A stretch of DNA of 64,000 nucleotides from an uncultured Treponema sp. (GTDB lineage Bacteria; Spirochaetota; Spirochaetia; Treponematales; Treponemataceae): NCBI GenBank assembly GCA_946411505.1, contig CAMKEG010000001.1:1-64000 (forward strand), given 5' to 3'. The position numbers were made by a program, and so were the translations under genes. Below the pieces are notes generated by a model, which saw only the letters and a list, made by a program, of their open reading frames with translations, made no database searches and was not told the DNA's origin. Shown here one piece after another: positions 7,791-17,676 of the stretch; within the stretch, counting starts at the first letter, position 1; every line of letters begins with the position of its first letter.

Positions 7791-9680
7791 CTAAAATTCT
7801 ACAATCTGATTCTTGCTGTCGATGTACCAGTCCGCCAGCGGAATCGGCTGCTCCACGTTGTACCAAGTCACGCTTGAGTCTTCGTTGAGGGCGGCCACTT
7901 GTTCCTGGCATCTTGCCATGTCAACGGCAAGCGAAGCCCCGCTTTTTAGGGAATGCTTTTTTAGCGTCTTTGTGTTTATCACGCTTATGTTCTTTGCGCC
8001 CATGTTGGTGAACACAAGGGGGAACACGGGGCGGACAAAAGCCTCGCTTTCTTCCTTTGCCGATGAAGCCAGTTCCTTTAAGGTGAGCGCCTTCACGCCC
8101 AGGCAAAAGGCGCTTGTCGTGTAGCCGCCGCCCGAAGAAATCAAGCGCGAGCCAAAAAGAAAGCCCGCGCTTTCCTCTACGCTTACGGTTATGTCTCCGT
8201 CCATTTTTACAGGAACGGTTTCGCGCGTTTTCATGTTGACCAAGACAAGCGCGGACGTCGGGTTTGTGGAGGCGGTCTTTGCCACAGCCAGCGTGTTGTT
8301 CTCAAGCGCGGCCGCGTCTTGGATGCCGCTTCCAATGTAGAGTTCGGTCAATTCGGCGCTGTCGTATGAATAAAAGTTGACCCTTGAATTTTCTATTTCC
8401 AAAAAGCCTTTTTGCTTGTTCACCGTCGCTTCCCGGATTTTTTTGACTCTGTTTTGGGGAGCGAACAAGGCCGCGGCGTTTCCTGTGTTTGGATCCATCG
8501 CGTATAGTCCGTCCGCGCGGTTTTCGGAGCGCAAGATTAGCTTTCCGTTGGCGTGGTCTATTTTTGTCCATTCGCGCGAGTTTTTGAAAATTGTCGGATT
8601 GGCGTTTTTGTAGTCGGTTTTTATTATCGCGGCGCTTGTAAGAAAATAGATTTTTTCGCCGTCCGAACATATTCCGAGAATCTTTTGGTAGACTTCGTTT
8701 GAAATCAGCGCCAAGTCCGTCGGCAAAGAGTTTTCGCTTGCGTCGGCGCTAAAGACGTTTCCGTCCGCCGAGCCCAAAAATATTTTTCCGTTTTGGCCGA
8801 ACGCCGAGGTAAATTCTTTTGGGCCGTCGCTTTTAATGTTCTTGCAAATCTCTGGCCCCTTCAAGGAGTTTTCGGCTATGAAAATTTTATAGACTGAATA
8901 AAGGCCCGCCGTTCCGTCGATGAAGCGCAGCGAGTCGGAGCCTTCAAAAATCAACGGCGACTTCGCGGCCCAAGCCTTTACCTTGGCGCCGCTTTCCGCG
9001 TTAAGCGTGAAGATTGTGTTGTTCTTCACGCCGGCCAAAAGGCTGTTGCGCGCGAAAAGGCAAAGGTTTTCCAGGCCTTGCTCCGCGGCGACGCTTTTTA
9101 TCGCCTTTCCTGTCTTGAAGCTGTAGTAGGCCAACGTTCCTTCCGAAGCGGAGTAGAGCAAAAGGTTTTTTTCGCTTTCGCTTGTCTTTGCCCATGAGGC
9201 GGTCATTCCAAAGTCCTTGATTTTTGTGAAGGGCTTTCCGCTTGAGGCGTTGTAAAAATAAATTCCGTTTCGCTCCGGAGTTGTGGCGATGATGTATGTT
9301 CCCTTGGCGCTGTATGTCAAGCTTGTGACTTGTGACTTCAGCAGGATTGAGCGCGTAACTTTCTTTGAGGCGGCGTTCCAAACTTTTACGCTGTGAAAGA
9401 TGCCGCCGTCAGTTTCATAAAAGGCGATGTCCTTGCCGTTGGGCGAAGCCGCTGCAAGCTCGATTTTGTTTTCCGAAACTTGAAAATGCTCGCCGATTCC
9501 GTTTTCCCAACGAATTAAAAATCCGTCTTGGCCGGCGGTGTAAAAGGCGGCGCTTTTTGAATTTGCCTCCGCAAATGCGGCCACAACTTTTCCCTTGTGG
9601 CCTTGGCTTGAAAAGCGCGGCTGCGCGTATGCCGCCGCCGCCATAAGAACGGCCGCCGTCAAAACAAAAAATTTTCTCAT
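7791..9680 (-). CDS. Secreted WD40-like beta-propeller protein
   Basis: Signal peptide MRKFFVLTAAVLMAAAAYA; repeats such as FSSQGHKGKVVAAFAEANSKSAAFYTAGQDGFLIRW; 4-nt overlap with rseP. Confidence 0.7.
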   Translation of the reverse strand: MRKFFVLTAAVLMAAAAYAQPRFSSQGHKGKVVAAFAEANSKSAAFYTAGQDGFLIRWENGIGEHFQVSENKIELAAASPNGKDIAFYETDGGIFHSVKVWNAASKKVTRSILLKSQVTSLTYSAKGTYIIATTPERNGIYFYNASSGKPFTKIKDFGMTASWAKTSESEKNLLLYSASEGTLAYYSFKTGKAIKSVAAEQGLENLCLFARNSLLAGVKNNTIFTLNAESGAKVKAWAAKSPLIFEGSDSLRFIDGTAGLYSVYKIFIAENSLKGPEICKNIKSDGPKEFTSAFGQNGKIFLGSADGNVFSADASENSLPTDLALISNEVYQKILGICSDGEKIYFLTSAAIIKTDYKNANPTIFKNSREWTKIDHANGKLILRSENRADGLYAMDPNTGNAAALFAPQNRVKKIREATVNKQKGFLEIENSRVNFYSYDSAELTELYIGSGIQDAAALENNTLAVAKTASTNPTSALVLVNMKTRETVPVKMDGDITVSVEESAGFLFGSRLISSGGGYTTSAFCLGVKALTLKELASSAKEESEAFVRPVFPLVFTNMGAKNISVINTKTLKKHSLKSGASLAVDMARCQEQVAALNEDSSVTWYNVEQPIPLADWYIDSKNQIVEF

Positions 9681-10813
9681 AACTTCACTCCGCCAATTTT
9701 ATTTATAAAATATTTTATGTCGCCGCCCACTCCAACCAAAAAGAGGAGCAAAATCACGGCAACGCCCGCAACCTGAATTTTGTATTGAATCCGGGGCGGG
9801 ATTTGCCTTTTTGTCACGGTCTGGATGAGCGCGAACAAAATCAAGCCGCCGTCAAGGATTGGAATCGGAAGCAAGTTCATTATAAAAAGGGAGACGCTTA
9901 TCAAGGCCATGAATTGAAGCAATACAATCCAGCCCGTTTTCATTCCGGCGGAAAATCCTTCCTTGGCGCTTTCCCCCAACATGCTTGAAATGCGCGCCGG
10001 GCCGGAGACCGCGTTTGTTATGTCCACTCCCTTAAAGAGAATTCCAATGCTTTTCAATGTTTGGCCTAAAAGTTTTCCTGTTTCCAAAAAGCCCTTTTTT
10101 AGCGCCGGAAAAAGCGAAAGCGCCTTGACTTCCTTTTGAATGGTGTCGCCCGACGCCATTACGCCCAAAATGCCGTTGCCCTCTTTTTTGTTCAGCAAAG
10201 TGTGGACCGTAAAGACAAGGCGCTCTTGGCCGCCCAAATCCGTCGGCCGCGAAACCACAACCTCAACGTCCTCGTCGCCGCGAAGCGCCACTTGCTCGTA
10301 AATGTCGGAAAAGTCGGCTATCTCTTTGCCCGCGATTTTTACAATCGTGTCGCCGCTTTTGATTCCCGCCTCGCGCGCCGGCGACTTAAAGGCCGGGTCG
10401 TCGGGAATTTGAATCGTGGCGCTTCTTGTGACGTATGTGTATCCAAGCGTCGCGATAATCGTTGACGCCGCGAACGCGAAGAACAAGTTGAAGAAGGGGC
10501 CCGCAAAGCCTATCAAGGCGCGCTTCAAGGGGTGCGTTCCAAAAAGCGAGTCCTTCCCCCCGGGAACATATCCAAGGCCGTCCTCAACCGCTTTTGAAAA
10601 ATCCTTCTCGCCCTTCATCTGGCAGTAGCCGCCGATGGGCAGCAGGGAAAGCCTGTAGTCCGTCCTTCCGATTTTTTTGTGGAGAAGAACCGGCCCCATG
10701 AAAATAGAAAAGGCCTCGACCTCAACGCCGCAAAGCCGCGCCAACAAAAAATGTCCCAGCTCGTGGAAGAAAACCAAAAAGCTTAAAATCAAGAGGCCGG
10801 TCACGATTGTCAT
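9677..10813 (-). CDS. rseP: RIP metalloprotease RseP (site-2 protease)
   Basis: FHELGHFLLARLCGVEVEAFSIFMGP; PDZ region; LLPIPILDGG. Confidence 0.93.
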   Translation of the reverse strand: MTIVTGLLILSFLVFFHELGHFLLARLCGVEVEAFSIFMGPVLLHKKIGRTDYRLSLLPIGGYCQMKGEKDFSKAVEDGLGYVPGGKDSLFGTHPLKRALIGFAGPFFNLFFAFAASTIIATLGYTYVTRSATIQIPDDPAFKSPAREAGIKSGDTIVKIAGKEIADFSDIYEQVALRGDEDVEVVVSRPTDLGGQERLVFTVHTLLNKKEGNGILGVMASGDTIQKEVKALSLFPALKKGFLETGKLLGQTLKSIGILFKGVDITNAVSGPARISSMLGESAKEGFSAGMKTGWIVLLQFMALISVSLFIMNLLPIPILDGGLILFALIQTVTKRQIPPRIQYKIQVAGVAVILLLFLVGVGGDIKYFINKIGGVKL

Positions 10814-11895
10814 AGCGCGGCCTCCGTTAGCGCGCGCGCCTTTTTGTCGGCCTCAAAGACGTCGTCAAAGTCGCGCGGTTCGCTGGCCCAATCCGCCGCC
10901 ATTGTCTTTTGGACAAGCTCTGATATTTTAAGGAAGCCGATTTTTTCTTCGATAAAGGCGTTGGCCGCTATTTCGTCGGCGGCGTTAAAGGCGATTGAAA
11001 AGGAGCCGCCCAAGTCCGCCGCTTTTTCCGCCAATTCCAGCAAGGGAAAGTCGTCGCGCCTTGGCTCGTAAAAGCTCATGGCGCGGCCGGCCAAAGAAAA
11101 TTTTTCCAAGCCGCTGTCGACGTATTCCGGCCAGCAAAGCGCCCCCATAATCGGGTGCCTCATGTCGGGCTCGGAAATTTGCGCGTAAAGAATTCCGTCG
11201 CTTGTCCTGACTAGCGAATGTATCAGGCTTTCCGGGTGGACCACCACGCTTATGTTCTGGACGTTCGTGTCAAAAAGGCGGCGGGCCTCGATGACTTCAA
11301 GGCCTTTGTTGGCCAAGGTCGCCGAATCCACCGTGATTTTTTTTCCCATCTTCCAAGTGGGGTGCTTCAAGGCGTCTTGCAAGGTGATTTTTTCCAGTTG
11401 CTGGCGGGAATAATTTCTAAAAGGCCCGCCGCTGGCTGTGATTACGATTTCGGCGATGTTCTTGGCTCCGCAAAAGTGAATCAAGTTGAATATCGCGGAA
11501 TGTTCCGAGTCCACGGGAATGATATGGGCGCCGCTTTTGTCCGCCAATGACTTTATCAGGGGCCAGGCCATGACGACCGTTTCCTTGTTGGCCAAGGCCA
11601 AGTCGATTCCGCGCTCCAAGACCAGTTTGCTAGGAAGAAGGCCGGCCGCGCCCGCTATTCCGTTGACCACGATGTCGGGCTTGGCCTTGTCCAAAAGGCG
11701 CTCCATTCCGTCAATGCCGTCTTTGCTTGTAAGAGTGTAGGGGCAGCCGAACTCGGCGGCCAGCGCCCTTGTCTTTTCGTCGGAAGAATTTGCCTGCAGG
11801 CCGGCGACGCAAAACAAGTCCTTGTGGCGCCTTGCCAAGTCCAAGGCGCTGCTTCCAATCGAGCCTGTGCTTCCCAATACAAGAACTTTTTTCAT
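10810..11895 (-). CDS. dxr: 1-deoxy-D-xylulose-5-phosphate reductoisomerase
   Basis: VLGSTGSIGSSALDLARRH; ALANKETVVMAW; IPVDSEHSAIF. Confidence 0.96.
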   Translation of the reverse strand: MKKVLVLGSTGSIGSSALDLARRHKDLFCVAGLQANSSDEKTRALAAEFGCPYTLTSKDGIDGMERLLDKAKPDIVVNGIAGAAGLLPSKLVLERGIDLALANKETVVMAWPLIKSLADKSGAHIIPVDSEHSAIFNLIHFCGAKNIAEIVITASGGPFRNYSRQQLEKITLQDALKHPTWKMGKKITVDSATLANKGLEVIEARRLFDTNVQNISVVVHPESLIHSLVRTSDGILYAQISEPDMRHPIMGALCWPEYVDSGLEKFSLAGRAMSFYEPRRDDFPLLELAEKAADLGGSFSIAFNAADEIAANAFIEEKIGFLKISELVQKTMAADWASEPRDFDDVFEADKKARALTEAAL

Positions 11896-12734
11896 GAGAA
11901 CAAAATCTGGATTAAAAAGTAGAAGAATGGCGCGGCCATGAAAATTGAGTCAACGCTGTCCAACACGCCGCCTCGGCCCAAGACTACGTTTCCCGAGTCC
12001 TTGACCTCCGCGCTTCGCTTAAATACGCTTTCCGCCAAGTCGCCGATAATGGCCGCCGCGCAAACGCAAATTGAAAGGGCCGCCGTTTTTGCCAAAAGAT
12101 TTTCGCACGCAAAGACATTTTTGAAAATCAGCAAGGTCATCAGCGCGGCGAAGACAAAGCTTCCAAGAAAGGCGCCAAAGAAGCCCGCGACGCTTTTGTT
12201 GGGGCTTGCCAAAAGGACGCCCCTGTTGTTTTTTCCAAAGAGAATTCCAAAAAGCCAGGCGGCGCTGTCGCTTATGAAGACAATCACCAAGAAAGTGGCG
12301 ATTTTTGCGAACGAGTTTTCAAGGCCCGTAAGCCTTGTGATGAACGAGGGCAAAAAGCCTGTGTACAAAATTACGCACAAGGAGCGGGCGATTCTTGCGT
12401 TGGACATCGCGAATTCCTTTGCGGTGAAAATTTCAAATGCAAAGACCGTGAACGAAGCCGCGATTAGCGCGATTGTCGACAAATAATCCAAGCCAAAAAT
12501 GATGTTCAAGTATTCCGCCAGCGGAACAAGGGGCGCCAACGCCATCAAAAGGGGGCGGGGCAACGTTTGTCCGTTGGTTCCGAACATCAATGAAAGTTCG
12601 TAGGCGGCGAACGAGGAAACGCCGATGACCATAAGGTTTAGCGGCAAGTGGCGCATGAATGGAATGTAGACGACTGCCAAAATAAATGGCACTCCGACAA
12701 AAAATATAATCAAGCGCTCGAAAAGTTTTTTCAT
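11892..12734 (-). CDS. cdsA: Phosphatidate cytidylyltransferase
   Basis: Multi-TM; C-terminal GDLAESVFKRSAEVKDSGNVVLGRGGVLDSVDSIFMAAPFFY signature. Confidence 0.93.
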   Translation of the reverse strand: MKKLFERLIIFFVGVPFILAVVYIPFMRHLPLNLMVIGVSSFAAYELSLMFGTNGQTLPRPLLMALAPLVPLAEYLNIIFGLDYLSTIALIAASFTVFAFEIFTAKEFAMSNARIARSLCVILYTGFLPSFITRLTGLENSFAKIATFLVIVFISDSAAWLFGILFGKNNRGVLLASPNKSVAGFFGAFLGSFVFAALMTLLIFKNVFACENLLAKTAALSICVCAAAIIGDLAESVFKRSAEVKDSGNVVLGRGGVLDSVDSIFMAAPFFYFLIQILFS

Positions 12735-13447
12735 TTTGCCGCTCCTTGCTTGTTCTCTATTCCGCCAAAGCGTCTGCTTCTGTTTTCAAATTCCAAAATG
12801 TCTTTTTTAAATTCTTCAACTGTGTAGTCCGGCCATAATGTGTCGGAAAAAATAAATTCCGCGTAGGCCGCCTGCCAAAGCAAAAAGTTTGAAAGGCGCT
12901 TCTCTCCGCCGGTCCTTATCAATAAGTCCACGTCTGGAAGCTCGGGCAGGTCGCAGTTGGCGCTTATGTCGCTTTCCTCAAGGCGGCTTTTTCCGGCGGC
13001 GATGGCCTTGTTGGCCGCGCGCGTAATTTCATCCCGGCTTCCGTAATTGATGGCCAGGACGCAAGTGGTTCCCGTGAAGTTTTCTGTGTCTTTTATCGCG
13101 TTGAGGATTTCTGTCTGGACGTCCTTAGGAAGGCCTTCCAGGTCGCCGATGTGCTGGACCCTAATTTGGTTCTCTTTGTAAAATTCAAATTCCGCGCGAA
13201 GGTGGGACTTTATCAAGCCCATCAAATAGCCGACTTCGTCCTGCGTCCTTTTCCAGTTTTCGGTGGAGAAGGTGTAGAGCGTTATGTACTTGATTCCCAA
13301 GTCGGCGGCGGCGCGGACTATTCTCTTGGCCGCTTCCAATCCTTCCTTGTGGCCGGCTGTTCTGGCGCGTCCTCGTTGTTGCGCCCAGCGGCCGTTTCCG
13401 TCCATTATTACTGCTACATGTTTTGGAAGGTTAGAAGCGGAATCCAA
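12731..13447 (-). CDS. uppS: Isoprenyl (undecaprenyl diphosphate) synthase
   Basis: HVAVIMDGNGRWAQQRGRARTAGHKEG; LLIRTGGEKRLSNFLLWQAAYAE. Confidence 0.96.
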   Translation of the reverse strand: MDSASNLPKHVAVIMDGNGRWAQQRGRARTAGHKEGLEAAKRIVRAAADLGIKYITLYTFSTENWKRTQDEVGYLMGLIKSHLRAEFEFYKENQIRVQHIGDLEGLPKDVQTEILNAIKDTENFTGTTCVLAINYGSRDEITRAANKAIAAGKSRLEESDISANCDLPELPDVDLLIRTGGEKRLSNFLLWQAAYAEFIFSDTLWPDYTVEEFKKDILEFENRSRRFGGIENKQGAAK

Positions 13448-13451
13448 GGCT

Positions 13452-13988
13452 TTACTCCATTATTTCCTTTTCTTTGGCCGCGTAGATTGAGTCAATCTCG
13501 GCGATGAACTTGTCCGTCGTCTTTTGCAATTCGTCGGTCATCTTCTTAAGGTCGTCTTCGGTGATTTCGCCGGCCTTTTGCTTTTTCTTAAGGTCTTCGT
13601 TTCCGTCGCGGCGGATGTTGCGGATTGAAGTGCGGGAATTTTCAGCCATGGCCTTGGCCTGCTTAATCAGTTCCTTGCGGCGGTCTGCCGTTAGCGGCGG
13701 AATCGCGATGCGAATCACCTTTCCGTCGTTGGAAGGGTTAAGGCCCAAGTCAGCCGTCAAAATGGCCTTTTCGATTTCCGTAATCAATGATTTGTCAAAG
13801 GGGTTTACAATTACCGAGCGGGCTTCGGGAATTGAAACTGTGGCCACTTGGTTGAGCGGAGACTTTTGCCCGTAGTAGTCAACGCGCACTCTGTCAAAAA
13901 TAGAGGCTGACGCGCGGCCTGTTCTGATGCCGTTAAAAGACTCCTTAAGAGCCGCGATTGTTTTTTCCATTCTTTCGTTATCTGCCAT
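13452..13988 (-). CDS. frr: Ribosome recycling factor
   Basis: GIRTGRASASIFDRVRVDYYGQKSPLNQVA; start at MADNERMEK. Confidence 0.95.
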   Translation of the reverse strand: MADNERMEKTIAALKESFNGIRTGRASASIFDRVRVDYYGQKSPLNQVATVSIPEARSVIVNPFDKSLITEIEKAILTADLGLNPSNDGKVIRIAIPPLTADRRKELIKQAKAMAENSRTSIRNIRRDGNEDLKKKQKAGEITEDDLKKMTDELQKTTDKFIAEIDSIYAAKEKEIME

Positions 13989-14009
13989 ATTATTCCCCTT
14001 GTAAAAAGC

Positions 14010-14043
14010 CAAGAAGAAAGTTTCAACTTTCGATTGGCTTTTT
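14010..14043. terminator. Hairpin in tsf-frr intergenic region
   Basis: gccaagaagaaagtttcaactttcgattggcttttt; inverted repeat flanked by T/A tract. Confidence 0.45.
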
Positions 14044-14097
14044 AGCGTCCGCGGGAGCGGACAGTTTAATATCGAGTTTCTGAAAGAAACTCGTCAG

Positions 14098-14132
14098 AAC
14101 AAAAGGCCGGCTGCAATAGCCGGACTTTTGTT
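14098..14132. terminator. Bidirectional terminator-like hairpin downstream of tsf
   Basis: aacaaaaggccggctgcaatagccggacttttgtt; near-perfect inverted repeat. Confidence 0.6.
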
Positions 14133-14146
14133 CATTCCCCTTATTC

Positions 14147-14980
14147 CTACTTTCCAAGAACGTCCAAGACGATTTCGCCAAATTCAAGCTGGGCTCCGGC
14201 GGCCTTTGAAACTTCCTCAAGCTTCTTGGCTACGGAAACCTTGTCGTCCTTTACGAACATCTGGTCAACGAAGCAGATTTCGGCCACGTGCTTGGCCACC
14301 TTGCTCTTAAGGATGTTGTCCTTGATGTTCTGGGGCTTGGAGGCCATCTTTTCGTCCTGGTCCATCTGTCCCTTGAAGATTTCGGTCTGCTCGTCGATGT
14401 AAGACTGCGGAACGTCCTTCTGGTAGATGTAGGCCGGAGTGAAGGCGGCCAAGTGCAAGCAGCAGTCGTGGGCGAACTGCTTTACCACGTCGGCTGTGGA
14501 GCCCTTTACGACAACGGCGCTGGCTGTCTTGAAGTTGGAGTGAACGTATGTCTCGGCGACGGCGTTGTCGGGAACGTTGATGACGTTTACCTTGGCGACA
14601 GTCATGTTCTCGCGGGTCTTTGTGGCCAAGTCAAGCAAAACGTCCTTGTGGGCCTGCTCAACCTGAGTGTAGCCGTTGGCGAAAGTGATGTCCAAAAGCT
14701 TTTCGCCGGCCGCGATGAAGTCCGCGTTGTTGGCCACGAAGTCTGTCTCGCAAGTAACTTCGATGAGGGCGATTTTCTTGTCCTGCGCGCGGACAAAAAC
14801 GCGGCCCTCGGAAGTCGCGCGTTCGGCGCGCTTGGCGACGGCGGCCAAGCCTTTTTCCTTAAGAATCTTTTCGGCTTCCTTTGCGTCGCCGTTGGCTTCG
14901 GTCAAGGCCTTCTTGCAGTCCATGAGGCCGGCGCCTGTGGCTTCGCGCAAAGCCTTTACGTCAGATGCTTTGATTTCCAT
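14147..14980 (-). CDS. tsf: Elongation factor Ts
   Basis: VKALREATGAGLMDCKKALTEANGDAKEAEKILKEKGLAAVAKRA; ETDFVANN. Confidence 0.96.
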   Translation of the reverse strand: MEIKASDVKALREATGAGLMDCKKALTEANGDAKEAEKILKEKGLAAVAKRAERATSEGRVFVRAQDKKIALIEVTCETDFVANNADFIAAGEKLLDITFANGYTQVEQAHKDVLLDLATKTRENMTVAKVNVINVPDNAVAETYVHSNFKTASAVVVKGSTADVVKQFAHDCCLHLAAFTPAYIYQKDVPQSYIDEQTEIFKGQMDQDEKMASKPQNIKDNILKSKVAKHVAEICFVDQMFVKDDKVSVAKKLEEVSKAAGAQLEFGEIVLDVLGK

Positions 14981-15006
14981 AAAATTTTCCTTTTGTTAAA
15001 TTTAAA

Positions 15007-15876
15007 TTACTTGTAGAGCTTGTCCTCGTCAACCATCTGGCTGGCGGAATCTTCCTCGTCGGCCTTGTCCTCGTCCTTAGTCTCTGTGGGCTGGTAGTTG
15101 GAGTAGTCGTCGATCTCAACGTCCTCGCGCTTTACGGCGGCGTCAGTCTGAACGTCGTCCTCGTCGCCGAGGTTCTCGATAATCTTAAGGCCTTCTTCGT
15201 TGTTGGCTTCCATTACGGCGTTGGCGATAATCGAAGTGAACAAAGTGATGGCGCGGATGGCGTCGTCGTTGCCCGGAATGGGGTAGTCGATGCCTTCGGG
15301 GTTGGAGTTTGTGTCGACAACGGCCACGACGGGGATTCCCATGCGGCGGGCTTCGGCCACGGCGATGGCTTCCTTGTGGGTGTCGATTACGAAGATGGCT
15401 CCCGGCAATTCCTTCATCTCTTTGATGCCGCCGAGGTTCTTCTCAAGCTTGGCCTTTTCTTTCTGGAGTCCGGCGACTTCCTTTTTTGTGAGGTTGTCGA
15501 AAGTTCCGTCAACTTCCATCTTTTCGATTTTCTTAAGGCGCTGGAGTGATTTTTTGATTGTGCTGAAGTTTGTAAGCATGCCGCCAAGCCAGCGGTTGTT
15601 TACGTAGAACTGTCCGCAGCGCTCGGCTTCCTTCTGGATGGCCTGCTGGGCCTGCTTTTTTGTTCCTACAAAAAGAACTGATTTGCCGTCGGCGGCGATT
15701 TTGCGTACCGCTTCGTAGCTTTCTTTGATTGCAGCGATTGTCTTCTGCAAGTCGATGATGTGGATTCCGTTGCGAGAGCCAAAAATGTATTTGGCCATGC
15801 GGGGATCCCAACGCTTCACTTGGTGGCCAAAATGAACGCCAGACTCAAGCAAACTCTTCATGGTAACAACAGCCAT
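15007..15876 (-). CDS. rpsB: 30S ribosomal protein S2
   Basis: [46 protein letters not shown]; start is M60 of the longer ORF; acidic C-terminal extension. Confidence 0.96.
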   Translation of the reverse strand: MAVVTMKSLLESGVHFGHQVKRWDPRMAKYIFGSRNGIHIIDLQKTIAAIKESYEAVRKIAADGKSVLFVGTKKQAQQAIQKEAERCGQFYVNNRWLGGMLTNFSTIKKSLQRLKKIEKMEVDGTFDNLTKKEVAGLQKEKAKLEKNLGGIKEMKELPGAIFVIDTHKEAIAVAEARRMGIPVVAVVDTNSNPEGIDYPIPGNDDAIRAITLFTSIIANAVMEANNEEGLKIIENLGDEDDVQTDAAVKREDVEIDDYSNYQPTETKDEDKADEEDSASQMVDEDKLYK

Positions 15877-16049
15877 GATTTTCTCCTTCACTGGAAAAGA
15901 CTTTTGCGGCCCTTTTGCCGCCGCTTTTCCTGCCAACTCTGTTACTCGAAAGGTCCGCCCTTGGGGTTTTCCAATCGGAAAAATTTCGGAAAACGTTTTG
16001 GCCGACGGCCTCGGCGCCTTCCGGCAAGAAATCCCGCCGCCGATTTGAT

Positions 16050-16640
16050 TCAATCGATGAGCGAATAACCTTGCTCTTTTAACATATCATAAAGTTCAAA
16101 AATAGGCAAGCCCACCACGCAAGAATTTGTTCCCTCTATCTTTGAGATGAAGCAGCTGGCCATGCCCTGAATCCTGTAGCCGCCTGCCGCTCCGTGCCAG
16201 TCGCCGGTGTCGATGTACCATTCAATCTCTTCCTTGGACATCGGCGCGAACGTCACCTTCGTTGCTGCCGTCCGGACGCTTGTGATGTGGCTGCGGCCGT
16301 TGTAGAGGGCCAGCGACGTTATGACTTGGTGCGTCCTGTCCTGCAGCGCCGACAAAAACTCAAAGGCCTCCTCGTGGTCCTTGGGCTTTCCGTAAACCTT
16401 GCCGCCCATCACGACCAGCGTGTCCGCGCCCAAAATCCAAGGAATCACTTGCTTTTGCGGCCTTGAGCGGGCCACCGCCTGAACCTTTGCCTTTGCCAAA
16501 ATTTCCGGCAGCTCCGCCGGGTTCTTGGCGACAAAGGCGGACTCGTCCACGTTGGGCAAAACCGCTTGGAAGGGGATTCCCATGGACTTAAGTATTTCCT
16601 GCCTTCTGGGGGATGACGACGCTAGTATTATGTTTTCCAT
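16050..16640 (-). CDS. maf: Maf-like nucleotide pyrophosphatase
   Basis: [44 protein letters not shown]. Confidence 0.93.
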   Translation of the reverse strand: MENIILASSSPRRQEILKSMGIPFQAVLPNVDESAFVAKNPAELPEILAKAKVQAVARSRPQKQVIPWILGADTLVVMGGKVYGKPKDHEEAFEFLSALQDRTHQVITSLALYNGRSHITSVRTAATKVTFAPMSKEEIEWYIDTGDWHGAAGGYRIQGMASCFISKIEGTNSCVVGLPIFELYDMLKEQGYSLID

Positions 16641-16649
16641 TGCCTTTCC

Positions 16650-16678
16650 TTGACTAAAAGATTTTATTTTTTTATAAT
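16650..16678 (+). promoter_or_regulatory. Promoter of tRNA-Arg
   Basis: TTGACT (16650-16655), 17-nt spacer, TATAAT (16673-16678). Confidence 0.75.
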
Positions 16679-16694
16679 TCGCTCTTGCTAAAAC

Positions 16695-16768
16695 GAGAGA
16701 TTAGCGCAACTGGATAGAGCGTCGGCCTCCGGAGCCGAAGGCTGCGGGTTCAAATCCCGCATCTCTCA
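16695..16768 (+). tRNA. tRNA-Arg (anticodon CCG)
   Basis: Acceptor gagagat/atctctc, anticodon stem tcggc-CTCCGGA-gccga, T arm gcggg-TTCAAAT-cccgc, discriminator a; CCA not encoded. Confidence 0.93.
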
Positions 16769-16864
16769 TTATGCGTCCGGTCAAGGCGCGCTGCGCTTAA
16801 AGCCTTGACTCGGCCGCTTTGCGGCGCGAGCGCGATTGTCGCGCCGCAATCTCTCATTAAAAAA

Positions 16865-16888
16865 GGCTGCCGCAGGGCAGCCTTTTTT
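16865..16888. terminator. Bidirectional Rho-independent terminator
   Basis: aaaaaa-ggctgcc-gcag-ggcagcc-tttttt between tRNA-Arg (+) and the HEAT-repeat gene (-). Confidence 0.85.
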
Positions 16889-16907
16889 GTCTGTTGTTTT
16901 GTCGCTT

Positions 16908-17612
16908 TTAGCGCTCGTTCTTTTTGCTGTTCTCTTCGCCGCGAAGGTTGTTCAAAACCTCTTTGGCGCGGTTGCGGACAGGCTTGGCCAAGCGGTAGTC
17001 AACCGCGATTCTCTGCAAAGAAGAAAGAATCGGCTTTTTGTCCTTTGTCTTGGGAGCCAGCTTCTCGTAGGCGTTGACGATTTCAAGCGCCAAAGAGCTG
17101 GTCGGGTTCAAAGTCTCAAAGCGGTCGGAGTAGAAGGCGATTGTGTTTGTGGTCTCGTCGTTGTCGTTGAAGCCTATTTCTCCAAGGGAGTTGATGGCGG
17201 CCGAAAGGACCATAGGCTCGTTGTCGGCCTTTACGATTTTGTTGAGGCTCTTGGCGGCTTCGGGAGTTCCGACTTTGCCAAGAATGCGGCAGGCCTCGCG
17301 GCGGACTTCGGGGAAGTTGTTGCTCACGCGGCCCTTTGTGCGGCTTTGCGTGTTGGTTCCTTCTCCGGCCAAGTGGTCAAGCGAGACCATCATGTCGGGG
17401 GAAACTTTTCCGTTGTTGGCGGCTTCCTCCAAGAACTGCAACGCCATCAGCTTGTTTTCAAGCTCGTCGGAATTAGAAAGCTCCTGGACGACCACGTCCT
17501 CCATCGAGCTCATGTATTCGCCTTCTACAGTTGATTCCTCTTCCTCGGCGAAAGCGGCCCAAGACAAAAGAGTGGCTGCGGCCAGAAGAGTGGCAATTTT
17601 CTTAATTTTCAT
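16908..17612 (-). CDS. Secreted HEAT-repeat protein
   Basis: Signal peptide MKIKKIATLLAAATLLSWAAFA; VRREACRILGKVGTPEAAKSLNKIVKADNEPMVLSAAINSLGEIG. Confidence 0.8.
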   Translation of the reverse strand: MKIKKIATLLAAATLLSWAAFAEEEESTVEGEYMSSMEDVVVQELSNSDELENKLMALQFLEEAANNGKVSPDMMVSLDHLAGEGTNTQSRTKGRVSNNFPEVRREACRILGKVGTPEAAKSLNKIVKADNEPMVLSAAINSLGEIGFNDNDETTNTIAFYSDRFETLNPTSSLALEIVNAYEKLAPKTKDKKPILSSLQRIAVDYRLAKPVRNRAKEVLNNLRGEENSKKNER

Positions 17613-17676
17613 AAGCGCTCCTATAAATATTCCTATATAGTATCGGCAAAAAATAAATAAATCAATATATTTTTAG

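Noticed and set aside
14288-15016. 242-aa ORF opposite tsf
   Set aside because: Antisense to a certain elongation factor gene; Val/Gly/Leu-rich composition typical of complement translation.
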